From Usnea hakonensis (taxonomy: Eukaryota > Ascomycota > Lecanoromycetes > Lecanorales > Parmeliaceae), in assembly GCA_013423325.1 (NCBI GenBank), contig BLJB01000810.1:935-23409 (forward strand): 22,475 nt of DNA, read 5' to 3'. Under the pieces are notes generated by a model that was not told where the DNA came from, did not search any database, and worked only from the letters and a program-made list of their open reading frames with translations. Position numbers and translations under genes: made by a program. Every line of letters begins with the position of its first letter. Within the stretch, counting starts at the first letter, position 1. Shown in pieces: positions 9,901-18,480 of this stretch.

Positions 9901-10239
9901 CTAAAAGACTAGTTCTATATTAATAGTCTTTTTAAGATATATAAAGATCTTTTTAACTACTCTTTAATACTTCTTAATCGGGTTATATATATAGTAATTA
10001 ACTATTAAGATAGTAAAGACTAGATCTAATCGAGTCTTAAATATTACGTATATAAGAGATTCTATAGCTAATTAGTAGCGGGTCTTATTCTTCTAAGTAG
10101 CCTAATAACTATCCTCTATTAGTTTATATTTAACTAAAGTCTTTATAGGAGTAGAGACTAGCTTAGCCTCCTATATATTATTATCGCGGAGTATATATTT
10201 AATATATCTAGTTTATCTAAGGCGGATAGTTCTCTTAAT

Positions 10240-10960
10240 TCTATCTCAAGTTACTATTATCCCTAGATAATAAATATAAGGCCCTAAGTTAGTTATTTAA
10301 AATCAAGTATTAAGAGTATCCTTAATACGCTAGATATCTCTATAATTAGGACTAGTTATAAGTATATTATTTATATAGAGAGCTACGATAATATCTATAT
10401 AGTTATTAATAAATATACTATAGTTAATATTAATAGGGTAGAGTTCTTACTCCTTTATAAAGTTAAAGAAGATATTATATTATATCTAGGGAGACTACTT
10501 TAGACTATATAGAGTCTTATTAAGCTTATAGACTTTATTAGGATATTATTTTAACTTAAAACTAATAGGTTATATTATATAGATTATCTCTTTAACTATC
10601 TTATATAAGAAGATAGTTTTAATATCTATCTATTTTAGATCCTAGTTTAGAGCCGCTATAAGAGTAAATAAGGCCTTACAGTTTATAGACTTAATAATTA
10701 AGGCGAAAGTCTTATTATAATCTAAGCCTTTATACTAAGAGTATTCTAGTATTATCTAGTATACCTTATAGCGAGTAACTTCTCCTTTAGGGTCTTACTT
10801 TAGGGTAAATATCTATTTACCTCTTAAGGGCTTATAATTTAATAGGTAGTCTATTAGCTCCTATATCCTATTTTTTATTAGCGAATTAATCTTATCTTTT
10901 ACAGTAGCCTTCTAGTTCTTACTATTAGGGTTATTATTTAAGATAGTCTCGTCGTAGCTT
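10240..10960 (-). pseudogene. Copia B reverse transcriptase remnant
   Basis: The minus strand gives DKINSLIKNRIQELIDY (family DE--SL--N-TWELV), DPKGEVTRYK, GLDYNKTFALIIKSI, QDLKQIDIKTIFLY (family QMDVKTAFLNG) and the palm motif YINN at 10366-10377 within ALYINNILITSP (family YVDDILITG-). Both catalytic Asp codons are now Asn. The linker from integrase lies upstream. Confidence 0.88.
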
Positions 10961-11599
10961 TTAGGCTTATAGGATTCTCGAATAATAGATATAAATAAGG
11001 CTAGGGGGTCTAATAAGAGGTTATAATATCGTAGTTTAAGATAATTCGTAAGAGGTTTAGATCTAGATAATTCTAAGCTTATTATACTTAGTATTAGTAG
11101 GGTACTAGTAGACGTTAGTATTAGTGTAGTAGAGACTATAGGGATAGAAGTATAGATAGGAGTAGAAGTAAATACTAGTTTATCTTCTATAATAATAATT
11201 TAGGGGTTTATAGTAATAGATATTAAGCCTTTTCTAGACTAAATCGATATTATTAATAACGGCGATATTTCCCTTACTAGGGGAGGCTTTAGCTATTTAA
11301 TATAAAGGAATTTAGATAGAATCTTCCTCTATATTATTTAAGAGGTACGAAAAGTCCTTTTATCTTCTAGTAGTATCTAATAGATCTAATCTCCTTTATA
11401 TTCTAGGAGCCTAGTAGAACTCTTAGTAATAGTATAATCTTAACTAGTTTTCTAGCTAGTACTAGGTTTTCGAGTAAGATACTAGCTATAGAAGCTAATA
11501 GAATAAAGATACTTTAATTTTAGCTATACGCTAGTATTAGCTTCGTAGGGGGTTAGCTTACGGCTTATAATAGAGTAATAATTATATAAATAACTAGCT
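10961..11599 (-). pseudogene. Copia B integrase C-terminal and linker region
   Basis: This minus-strand part of pol lies between the integrase core and RT. It is variable and low-complexity, with no specific motif I can name. It is rich in Ser, Asn, Tyr and Pro codons where readable. Confidence 0.5.
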
Positions 11600-12200
11600 A
11601 CTATTATTAGTTAAGATTAGTACTCTATAGAGAGATCTATCTCTTTAATTATAGTAAAGATATATCCCTTTAGGTTCTAGTTAAGTCTTTTAGAGGAGTT
11701 ATTCTATTTAGAGTTACTTAGAATAGTAGGCTCTTATATAATACTACTATTACTACGAAATCGATTAAATTTATAGTTAGAATACTTATTACTCTAGTCT
11801 ATTTATAATCTATTATACTAAAAATCTCCTCTTTCGTTACGTATAAGGTAATAGTAAAATATAGCGAATATCTTATTTTTAAAATAGAGGATTTCTATTT
11901 TAGAGATTTTTATATAGTTATTAAAGAAGATAATAAAGTATTTAAAATTAAGCTTAATTTCTTTTATTACGCTAAGATCGCTATAGATAAGGTCTAAATA
12001 TTATCTATTAAGGCGAATATAAGAAGTATATCTAACTTACTATATCTTCTTAATAGCGTAAGATATATAAGGTACCTTATCTATAACTTCTTTAGATAGA
12101 TTAATATCGTAGTATTTAAGCTATTATATATCCCCCGAGTATTCTAGATAGCGATAATAGTAAGCTATAGTTTTAGAATTAGATTTATACTTTTATCTCT
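11600..12200 (-). pseudogene. Copia B integrase remnant
   Basis: The minus strand reads YLDLIYSDLSVIKEIKLNFK then YFIIFFNNYIKI near 11890-11985 (family L--IHSD--GP, YF--F-DD-TR), with the first catalytic Asp still encoded. It continues with SNKYSNYKFNRFRSN then IQEPTI (family DNG-EY---F------GI-E---P) and SSKRLN where the family has G--ER-N, so the catalytic Glu has become Lys. Upstream, about 12000-12150, YISYAIKKI fits C--C--GK of the HHCC zinc region. Confidence 0.82.
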
Positions 12201-12240
12201 TCCGCGGTCTATTCTTATAATTAGAAATTATAGAGTTAAA

Positions 12241-12310
12241 ATTTAAATCTAAATCTAAATCTAAAGTTAAATCTAAAGCTAAATCTAAAGCTAACTCTAA
12301 ATCTAAGCTA
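12241..12310. repeat. 6/12-bp tandem repeat in copia B pol
   Basis: About 11 imperfect copies of AAATCT/AAAGCT-type hexamers. On the minus strand it encodes alternating Asp-Leu/Ala-Leu (DSLDLELALDLALDL). If TTA came from TCA the original was a Ser-Asp repeat. It lies between protease and integrase of copia B. Confidence 0.7.
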
Positions 12311-12699
12311 TCGTAACTAGATATAGAGCTAATACTAGAGTCGAAATTATAGCGAGAGCTATAGAGATACTTTCTAATAGGTATAAGGGAAATAATAGGA
12401 CCTTTAATTAGATTAGCGACTACTATAGCTAAGTAGGATTTATATATTAGAAATAAATAAGACTTAGAGACTTACTTTAGTACTAGAACTAATATAGTAA
12501 GCTCTAGTTTAGGCTTATCTTCCTATATATTAAATTAATAGATATTATTATTAATAAGCTAGATAGTAATTCCCTTTATCTCGATTTTAATTTCTCTAGA
12601 AATAATTTTTATTAGGTAGCCTAATTATATTAGCTTATCCTAAGAAATTAGGTTTATAGATAGACTAGGGATATAGAGGATATTATTAAAAATTAGAAG

Positions 12700-12880
12700 A
12701 TAATATTAGTTACTAATATTAAGTTTAATCTTAATTTTATCTTTATTAATTAGCTTAAGGGATCCTCTAATCCCCTTAATTAATCGATAGTTATCGCTAG
12801 TTATAAGGGAATATATCTTAAAGACTAAACGATTAGGCGTTATATAGATCGAATAGTATAAGTTTAAACCCTATTATATT
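12700..12880 (-). pseudogene. Copia B protease remnant
   Basis: The minus strand reads LNLYYSIYITPNRLVFKIYS at 12812-12871, matching the copia pattern W-DSGAT-H-TP----F--Y, with the catalytic DSG mutated. It is followed by NNILYIPSLSINLIS near 12670-12710 (family VLYVP-LS-NLLS). In the family this aspartic protease cleaves the gag-pol polyprotein. Confidence 0.75.
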
Positions 12881-13768
12881 AGAAGTTTAGCGGGTTCTAT
12901 AGATATAATAATAGCCTCTATAATATAGGATTCTAACTTTTTATCTTTAGAAAGTACTATTTTAGGGAGTACTATATAATAGTTATATCTACTATAGTCC
13001 TAGTTAGTATTAGAGTTAGAAGCTAAACTATCTTTACTATTAATATTATAGTAAGTAGGGTTAATATTCTAACGAGGCTTATAAGACTTCTTATAGCGGT
13101 TATAGTAATCGTAATAGTTATTTTTTTAATTATAATTATTATAGTATCTATAATCTCTATTATTATATTATCGCTTATTATTATTATTCCGGCTACGGCT
13201 CGATATTTATTTACGTTAGTTCGTTCTACCCTTATACTTATTACGGGTATAATAGTTCTTTTTATAATTCTAATAGAACTTAACTAAGCGTTAGATATAG
13301 ATAGTATCTAGTTTTTCGACTATATTATTCTAGGGCTTCTCGATTCTAAGAGTAGTTACGATATACGCCTCCGGTTATATTACTATTATCTCTAAAGTAG
13401 ATTCGATACGACTAGCTAAAGAATTAATTATACTTTAAATAAATCGCTATATTATATATTTAAGACTATAGACCGTATCTCTATTAGTATCTATAGGTTT
13501 ATAATTTTAAGTATAGATTAAAAAGTAATCTTTATATTACTTTCTAAAACCTATATAAAAGAGAAAGATAAAAATATTATTATTAAAGTCTATCCTCTTA
13601 TATATATTAATAATATTATTATAGAGTTCCTTAAACTTTCCGGTATACTTAGTAACGTTTATATAGTCCTAGAGCTTAAAAGTAAATAGCTAATAGTAGA
13701 GATTATTAAGAGTACTAAAGCCTTTAGATTTATAATTAATTTTAATAGCTTTCTAGAGGAGGTATATG

Positions 13769-13780
13769 TTAGTAATATAG
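13769..13780. repeat. 12-bp target-site duplication of the LINE tail, left
   Basis: TTAGTAATATAG, repeated exactly at 13906-13917. Removing one copy plus the intervening 125 bp restores the copia B gag frame. Confidence 0.75.
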
Positions 13781-13905
13781 ATAGCAACATATATGCAGAG
13801 AAGTGGTAAGGTTTTTCCCTGATGGCACATACGCAAGACNNGGATCCCGTAATTACCTTTCGAAGTTTAGGTAGACACGACGTATAAATTCAAATTCAAA
13901 AAATA
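13781..13905 (+). mobile_element. 125-bp LINE 3'-tail insertion in copia B
   Basis: This short insertion resembles the 3' end of the left LINE (1-322). It shares GGTAAGGTTTTT, then CCCGTAATTA-CTTTC, then TAGACACGA and an AATTCAAATTCAAA tail, with the middle diverged and about 27 bp shorter. It is flanked by a 12-bp duplication, as expected for a 5'-truncated LINE (or a SINE using LINE machinery). Many CA and TG dinucleotides remain, so it is either recent or too short to be a RIP target. Two N at 13840-13841 fall inside it. Confidence 0.7.
13840..13841. other. Two undetermined bases (NN)
   Basis: The only ambiguous bases in the window, immediately followed by GGATCC. They lie within the nested LINE tail and probably mark an assembly or clone joint. 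Confidence 0.95.
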
Positions 13906-13917
13906 TTAGTAATATAG
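13906..13917. repeat. 12-bp target-site duplication of the LINE tail, right
   Basis: Exact copy of 13769-13780, directly after the A-rich tail. Confidence 0.75.
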
Positions 13918-14050
13918 CCCTTATAGTTATTATAGTAATTAATACCTAAGTAACTAAATATAGTATTATAGATTAAAAAGTATTTACTCTTCTATTTTTT
14001 AAAGTAGTTATTATAGGTACTATTACTAAGCTTAAAAATAGGAGTTAACT

Positions 14051-15967
14051 AAAGTAATTTAGATATAATACTTTCTAGAATAGTATTTCTTTTTACGATA
14101 TTAGCGTCCTTAATTTAATAAATATTAGCTTAGATAATTTTTACTAGAAAGGTTAATTAAAGTATAGTAGTATATCTCTATAATATAGTAGTAATAAGAT
14201 AAGTCTATATTTCTTACTTCTATACCTAGTACCCTTTAGAGTTCTTAAACTTAGTAATCTTTAGTAAGGCTAGTACTTTTATCGAGTTATTTTCTATAGC
14301 TTAATAATAATAAGGTATATAAAGGTAATTTAACTTTATACCTAAATAAGTTAGTATCGCTATATATAGAAGATATTAATTCCTCGATAAAGAATCTAGA
14401 AGTAGTTAAAGTAGACTCCCTAGATTTAGGCGAACGATATACGTCTTACTCGTATTCTAGGGCTTTCTAGATAGGTTTATTAAACTAATTTAGAAATTAG
14501 ATAGTAGCGCGTCTATAAGATTCGCCCTTTTTAACGGTACTATATATATTAAGATTATAGTAGTAACGAGGGAAGTCTTATATAAGGATCTAATACTATT
14601 TACGTTTATATAGCTAATCCTACTTAGAGATATAGTAGACTCTATCTACTTCTTTATAATTAATAATAATTTAAACTTTCTATTTAGGAGTTAGGATATA
14701 GGAAGAATAGTAATATATACTAGCTAGAGTCTAAAGATATAGTAGATTATATATAATATATATAGACCTTCTAATCTTATAGGATAGAGTTTAGAGTATA
14801 TATATTAATTCTAAAGTTTAGTTAAAGGTACTATCTCTATCTATTATTAGTATATCCCTAGAAAGGGGTTATACTTAGTATCGTATATACTTATTCTATT
14901 CTCTTACTCTTTCGAAACGCTCTTTCTTACTTGCGACTTTACGCGCTACTATTTCTAAGGATAATAGTAATAACTAATATAGAATTAGTAGGAATTTAAG
15001 TAAGGGCGAGGCCTATCGAGATTATATAGTTAGTAGTTTACTCGCTATTAGCGATTAGTAATTATAATAGCGGCTCGGTAATTATAGCGTAGTAGCTAGA
15101 GATTTACTAATACTTAATTTAATATAGTAAATAGTTAGGCTAAGAGCTATAATTATAAGATATTTTATACCTTACTTATAAATTAATAGTAGAATTAATA
15201 GTATAATATTAGTAGCTAAATAGCGCTTTTCGACTATCTAAAAACGTTAGAAAGAGATTATAAGAAGGAACTAATAATATAAAAATAATTTATAATTAGC
15301 TATCTAGTATTCTTTTAGATATAGTAACGGCCTAAGCGGCTCTTAGATAGTAATTTAATAGTAGTAGTATCCTTCGACTTATTTTAAAACGTTAGAATAG
15401 GTAGTTATAAGAGATTATTTAGAATAACTAGTAAAATAAAACTAACTTCTCGTTTTTATAATCGATTATCTAGAGTCTTAGAGGTATATAATAGTTATTC
15501 GGTTTAATTAGACCGCTTAGTAACTTAATAGTATTAAAAATAGATAGAATAGATATAGTTTTAGATACTCTTAAACCTTATAATAGTAATATAGAGTAGG
15601 CGAGTATAGTCTATATAGTTTAGATAGTCTAAAAAAACTCTATAAAGTTATAGTAATATCTAATTAGTATAATCTATAGGCGGAATAATATCTTTTAGTA
15701 GATAATTATTAGCTAATACTAGCGCGCGACCCGGTCGCGGCTAAGCTAAAGGTTATAGCGTAATTTATATATTTTTAGGGTTAAACTAATCCCTATATCC
15801 TTTCTATAGCTTAGTAGACTATTTCTAGTATAGTATTAATTTTTATATTCGGGGATATCCCGACTAATAGATAATATAGCTAGTAATTTATTTAGCCCTT
15901 TCTAGAACTCTTATTATAAGCCAGTAGATATAATATAAAGTAAAAGGATTACTAAAATAATACCCTA
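14051..15967 (-). other. Unassigned 5' part of copia B
   Basis: About 1.9 kb between primer site and recognisable gag, long for a copia leader. On the minus strand a basic, helix-like open segment reads EIVARKVASKKERFERVRE at about 14898-14958, which may be the N-terminus of gag. A GC-rich palindromic patch (GCGCGACCCGGTCGCG, near 15722-15740) is the strongest CpG cluster of the window. No domain is recognised, and I cannot tell whether this is gag, an extra ORF or another insertion. Confidence 0.4.
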
Positions 15968-15985
15968 CGATCCGGGCTTATAATC
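15968..15985 (-). other. Primer binding site of copia B
   Basis: Directly inside the 5' LTR the minus strand reads GATTATAAGCCCGGATCG. Reversing RIP gives GGTTATGAGCCCGG, the same internal initiator tRNA-Met complement as in copia A and C. The following GGATCGTAGG is shared with copia C, so B and C are closer to each other here than to A. Confidence 0.8.
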
Positions 15986-16130
15986 TATTAAAAGTAGGTA
16001 TATAGAATACTTGTTTCTTAGTTAATTAATTATAGAAGCACAAGAAATGTGCAAGACTATTTACAAAATGCCAAGGCGCCAAGGTCACGTGACGAAGTCA
16101 CGTGACTCGGCAAACCTTCCTATTTTGATA
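15986..16130 (-). repeat. Copia B 5' LTR
   Basis: 145 bp, partner of 8504-8648. It keeps two perfect copies of the palindrome GTCACGTGAC (16084-16093, 16097-16106) separated by GAA, and a hairpin GCACA-AGAAA-TGTGC (16038-16052). The outer end (about 16030-16130) retains CA and TG; the inner end is mutated. The palindromes are candidate transcription factor sites of the element promoter. Confidence 0.92.
16084..16106. promoter_or_regulatory. Tandem CACGTG palindromes in the copia B LTR
   Basis: Two 10-bp palindromes GTCACGTGAC with a 3-bp spacer. One copy plus GAA and a related GTTATAAC palindrome occurs in the copia A LTR at 8454-8474. CACGTG is the classical bHLH (E-box) core, so these may be element enhancers. 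This is inference from motif and position. Confidence 0.5.
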
Positions 16131-16888
16131 GAACGGAGATCTAAAAAATAAGAAAAATATTAATAAAGAATTCCTATTATAACGAGAACCCTTACCTAGA
16201 TAGGGAACTTATATAACGATAGGTTCGACTACTATAAGATACTAAGGAAGGCTAAGAGCTCGATCGCTATCTAAATAAAAAGTAGTAAAATTAGACTTAA
16301 TATATTCCTTAATAGAATAAGGGTTCTAGATATTAACCCCGATTATAAATATAGATAGAGAAGATAGGATATTAAGTATATCCTCCTCTTCTATCCGAGA
16401 TCGTAGGAGGATAGACTATAGCTACTTATAAAAGTAGGTACTAAGAACTTCTAGATAATATTAATTATAATTAAAGGGATCCGGATAATAATAAGATAAA
16501 TAATTAACTCTAACTAATTAAATAGTTTTAAGTTAGCTAGCGAATAACTCTAATAATTAAAACTACCCCTCGGGGTAGAGAAGACTATTAAATTTAAAAA
16601 GAATATACGAAAAAGTAACTATACCCGCCTCTAAAGATAGAGGTAATTAAAGATATAAAAGTTAAAGAATAGAAAAGTTGATATAAAAAAGTAAAGAGAT
16701 ATATAATAATATAATAGAGCTTCTAAAGAGTATAGTAAAAGAGAAAGCGTATTATTTAATTAAAATTTTTATCTAGAGATTTACCCTTAGATTTCTTTAA
16801 TATCTAGCTCTATTAGTTTAGCGTTATAGTTACCCTTATTAGCTTATATTAAGTAGCTAGTATAGGCGTATAAAACAATTAATTAATC
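16131..16888 (+). mobile_element. Internal LINE, 3' piece (zinc-finger C-terminus and 3' UTR)
   Basis: Bases 16131-16135 (GAACG) are the right duplication of copia B. From 16136 the LINE frame continues from the pieces at 1681 and 8492. It reads DINPDYKYR, then DIKYILLFYPRSWEDR at 16335-16410. With RIP reversed this is the C-x-CG ... H-x4-C zinc motif found at the end of fungal LINE ORF2 proteins, Cys and His codons having become Tyr. Downstream reads IIIR-IINSN-LNSFKLASE, like the family's closing segment. The 3' UTR is about 16600-16888 and ends with ACAATTAATTAATC before the 11-bp duplication. Summed, the LINE is about 906 bp, so it is strongly 5'-truncated. Confidence 0.75.
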
Positions 16889-16899
16889 AAGTACTTTTT
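16889..16899. repeat. 11-bp target-site duplication, right copy
   Basis: AAGTACTTTTT, exact copy of 1670-1680. The gypsy pol frame reads VLF at both copies (NKVLF before the LINE, VLFKKDLL after it). Confidence 0.8.
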
Positions 16900-17593
16900 A
16901 AAAAAGATTTATTATAGATTCTAAATTTTCTCTATATCTTAATATTTAATAAAATCTATAATTAATCTTTAAATAGTTATCTTGAAATAAAATAAATAAT
17001 AGATCTTCTATAATAATATTATTATTAATCTAGCTATATAATAACTATTAGATAATATATTACTAATTATTATAATTATTAATAAAGTAAATTATTTTAA
17101 AATAAAATAAATAGATTATTAATATTTTTATTAATTCTATAAATTTATTAATAAAATATATTAATAGATTTTATTACTAGTCTTCCTCTTTTAGAAGAAT
17201 TTAATATTATATATACTTTTATTTATTATTTTATTAAAGAGAGATACTATATATTATACTTCTAAAATAATAATAAGATCTTAATTAAATTCTTAATATA
17301 GATCTTTCTCTAGAATTTATATTATCTTTATAAACTTCTAAACTCTATTATATTAGATAAAAAGTTATAATTTATATTTATTTTATAGAAAAGTCTATAT
17401 AAAAAATTTAGAATCTAAATTAATCTCTCTATTATCTATTATCTATAAATAGATAGATAAATTAAAAGAATAAATTAAAATATTAAAAAAAACCTCTAGA
17501 TCTTTTATAACTATATATAAGATAATTAAATTAAGTAGATTTCTATAATAGAGTTTATTAATAATAGTAATATAGTTTTCTTAATCTTATTTA
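16889..17593 (+). pseudogene. Ty3/gypsy integrase remnant
   Basis: Continuation of the gypsy pol frame from 1680. It reads IIDLL-QYYY, then IR-YITNYYNY (family K-YYWP-MR--V--YV--C--CQ--K, the H2C2 zinc region), then ILIDFITSLPL at about 17160-17190 with the catalytic Asp of MDFI--LP still GAT at 17167-17169. It continues with IIYTFIYYFIKERYYI (family VVVDR-TK--H-IP), ID-IKRIN-NIKK-L (family DGQTER-NQ-LE-YLR) and IIEFINNSNI (family LAEFAYN-S). It is cut at 17593 by copia C. The remaining gypsy 3' end is not in this window. Confidence 0.85.
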
Positions 17594-17750
17594 TGTTGAA
17601 AGTGAATTGTCATGTGATTCACTTTCATATAGTAGCGAAATCCATTATTGGCTAAAGTAGGAAGGTTTACCGAGGCTTAGTACTACCACATATATTCAGA
17701 TACTCTTAGTAGATTCTAATTAACTAAGTATTCTACCCACTATTTTACTA
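17594..17750 (+). repeat. Copia C 5' LTR
   Basis: 157 bp from TGTTGAAAGT to TTTTACTA (CA become TA), followed directly by the primer site. The first 26 bases after TGTT include a perfect 10-bp inverted repeat: GAAAGTGAAT at 17598-17607 and ATTCACTTTC at 17617-17626. AGGAAGGTTTACCGAG near 17659 is shared with the copia B LTR. The outer half keeps CA and TG, the inner end does not. The 3' LTR is absent from the window, so the right boundary is inferred from the primer site. Confidence 0.8.
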
Positions 17751-17768
17751 GGTTATAAGCCCGGATCG
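17751..17768 (+). other. Primer binding site of copia C
   Basis: GGTTATAAGCCCGGATCG directly after the LTR. It is the same internal initiator tRNA-Met complement as in copia A and B, with the same TGA to TAA change. Confidence 0.8.
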
Positions 17769-18480
17769 TAGGATATTCGTTTATATATACCTCTTTATTC
17801 CCGGCTAGCTTATTAATTAAGTATATATTATTACGGGGGAGTAGTCGCAAAGTCTCCTAGTATAGATAAATTAGTAATACTAAATTTAAGTCGAATTTAT
17901 TATATAAACTCCCCTATTACTATAAACCTCTAAATAATAAGATAGGCTTATAGTATAATAATCTAGTTAGATTATAACTATCGCTATCGCCGCCGCTATA
18001 GCTCTTAATATAGCTTCTAAAATAAGGGGGCTAGAAGAGTAATTATAATAAGCTAACTAAATAAGACTAAATTAACTAAGCGCTTTAAATAATATTAATT
18101 CTACTTATAGAACGCGCTAATACTAAATTAATAGCTATACGGTAGTACTTCTATAATAATAGAAGCTAAAGGTATTTATTTTAAGCTATAAATAACTATA
18201 ATAATAGATCTACTATATTTTATTAACGTAAAATATTAAGCCGCTATAGAAGCTAATAATTACTCGGTTAATAGATTACTTAGTTAATATCTTCTAGAAG
18301 CGAAATTACTAGCTTTATTTAGATATAAAAGACCCCGAAATACCTCTTTAGATCCTATTTCTTTATTATCCTCTAAACTAGAAAAACTAGTAATTTTAAT
18401 AAATAATATTTCTTATTATAATAAATATCCGCGTATTTATCCTTCTATCTCTATTTCTATTTAGGATATATTAAATCCCC
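17769..18480 (+). other. Unassigned 5' part of copia C
   Basis: Leader and possible N-terminal gag. It contains a CpG-rich patch (ATCGCCGCCG near 17988) and scattered RIP stops. No recognisable motif. Confidence 0.4.

Larger units (their letters stand above)
12950..14050 (-). pseudogene. Copia B gag remnant (interrupted by a LINE tail)
   Basis: With stops reversed and the insertion at 13781-13905 skipped, the minus strand reads GYITNIYLL-KAIKINYKSK, then NNLYYQLFTFKL, then VNVTKYTGKFKELYNNI-like sequence. This follows the copia gag capsid pattern (W--L---Y----------L---L--L-------V--HI--F--L---L). A basic, Asn/Tyr/Arg-rich region at about 13080-13250 (RSRNNNKR-YNNRDYRYYNNYN) is the likely nucleocapsid. 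Continuity of the capsid frame across the insertion is direct support for the 12-bp duplication. Confidence 0.75.
8504..16130 (-). mobile_element. Copia B: complete RIP-degraded Ty1/copia retrotransposon
   Basis: A 7,627-bp element on the minus strand, or about 7,490 bp without its nested LINE tail and duplication. It has 145-bp LTRs (8504-8648, 15986-16130) and a 5-bp duplication GAACG. Minus-strand order: 5' LTR, tRNA-Met primer site (15968-15985), an unassigned 1.9-kb 5' part, gag (about 14050-12950), protease (about 12880-12700), integrase (12200-11600), linker with a Ser/Asp repeat, RT (10960-10240), RNase H (9900-9440), an untranslated 3' part, and the 3' LTR. It shares primer site, some LTR motifs and domain order with copia A and C but differs in LTR and most coding sequence, so it is a distinct family. 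Confidence 0.9.

Noticed and set aside
13763..13793. Palindrome TATATGTT...AACATATA as the terminal inverted repeat of a small MITE
   Set aside because: One arm lies in copia B sequence outside the 12-bp duplication, so it is not the end of the insert; AT-rich arms of this size arise by chance here.
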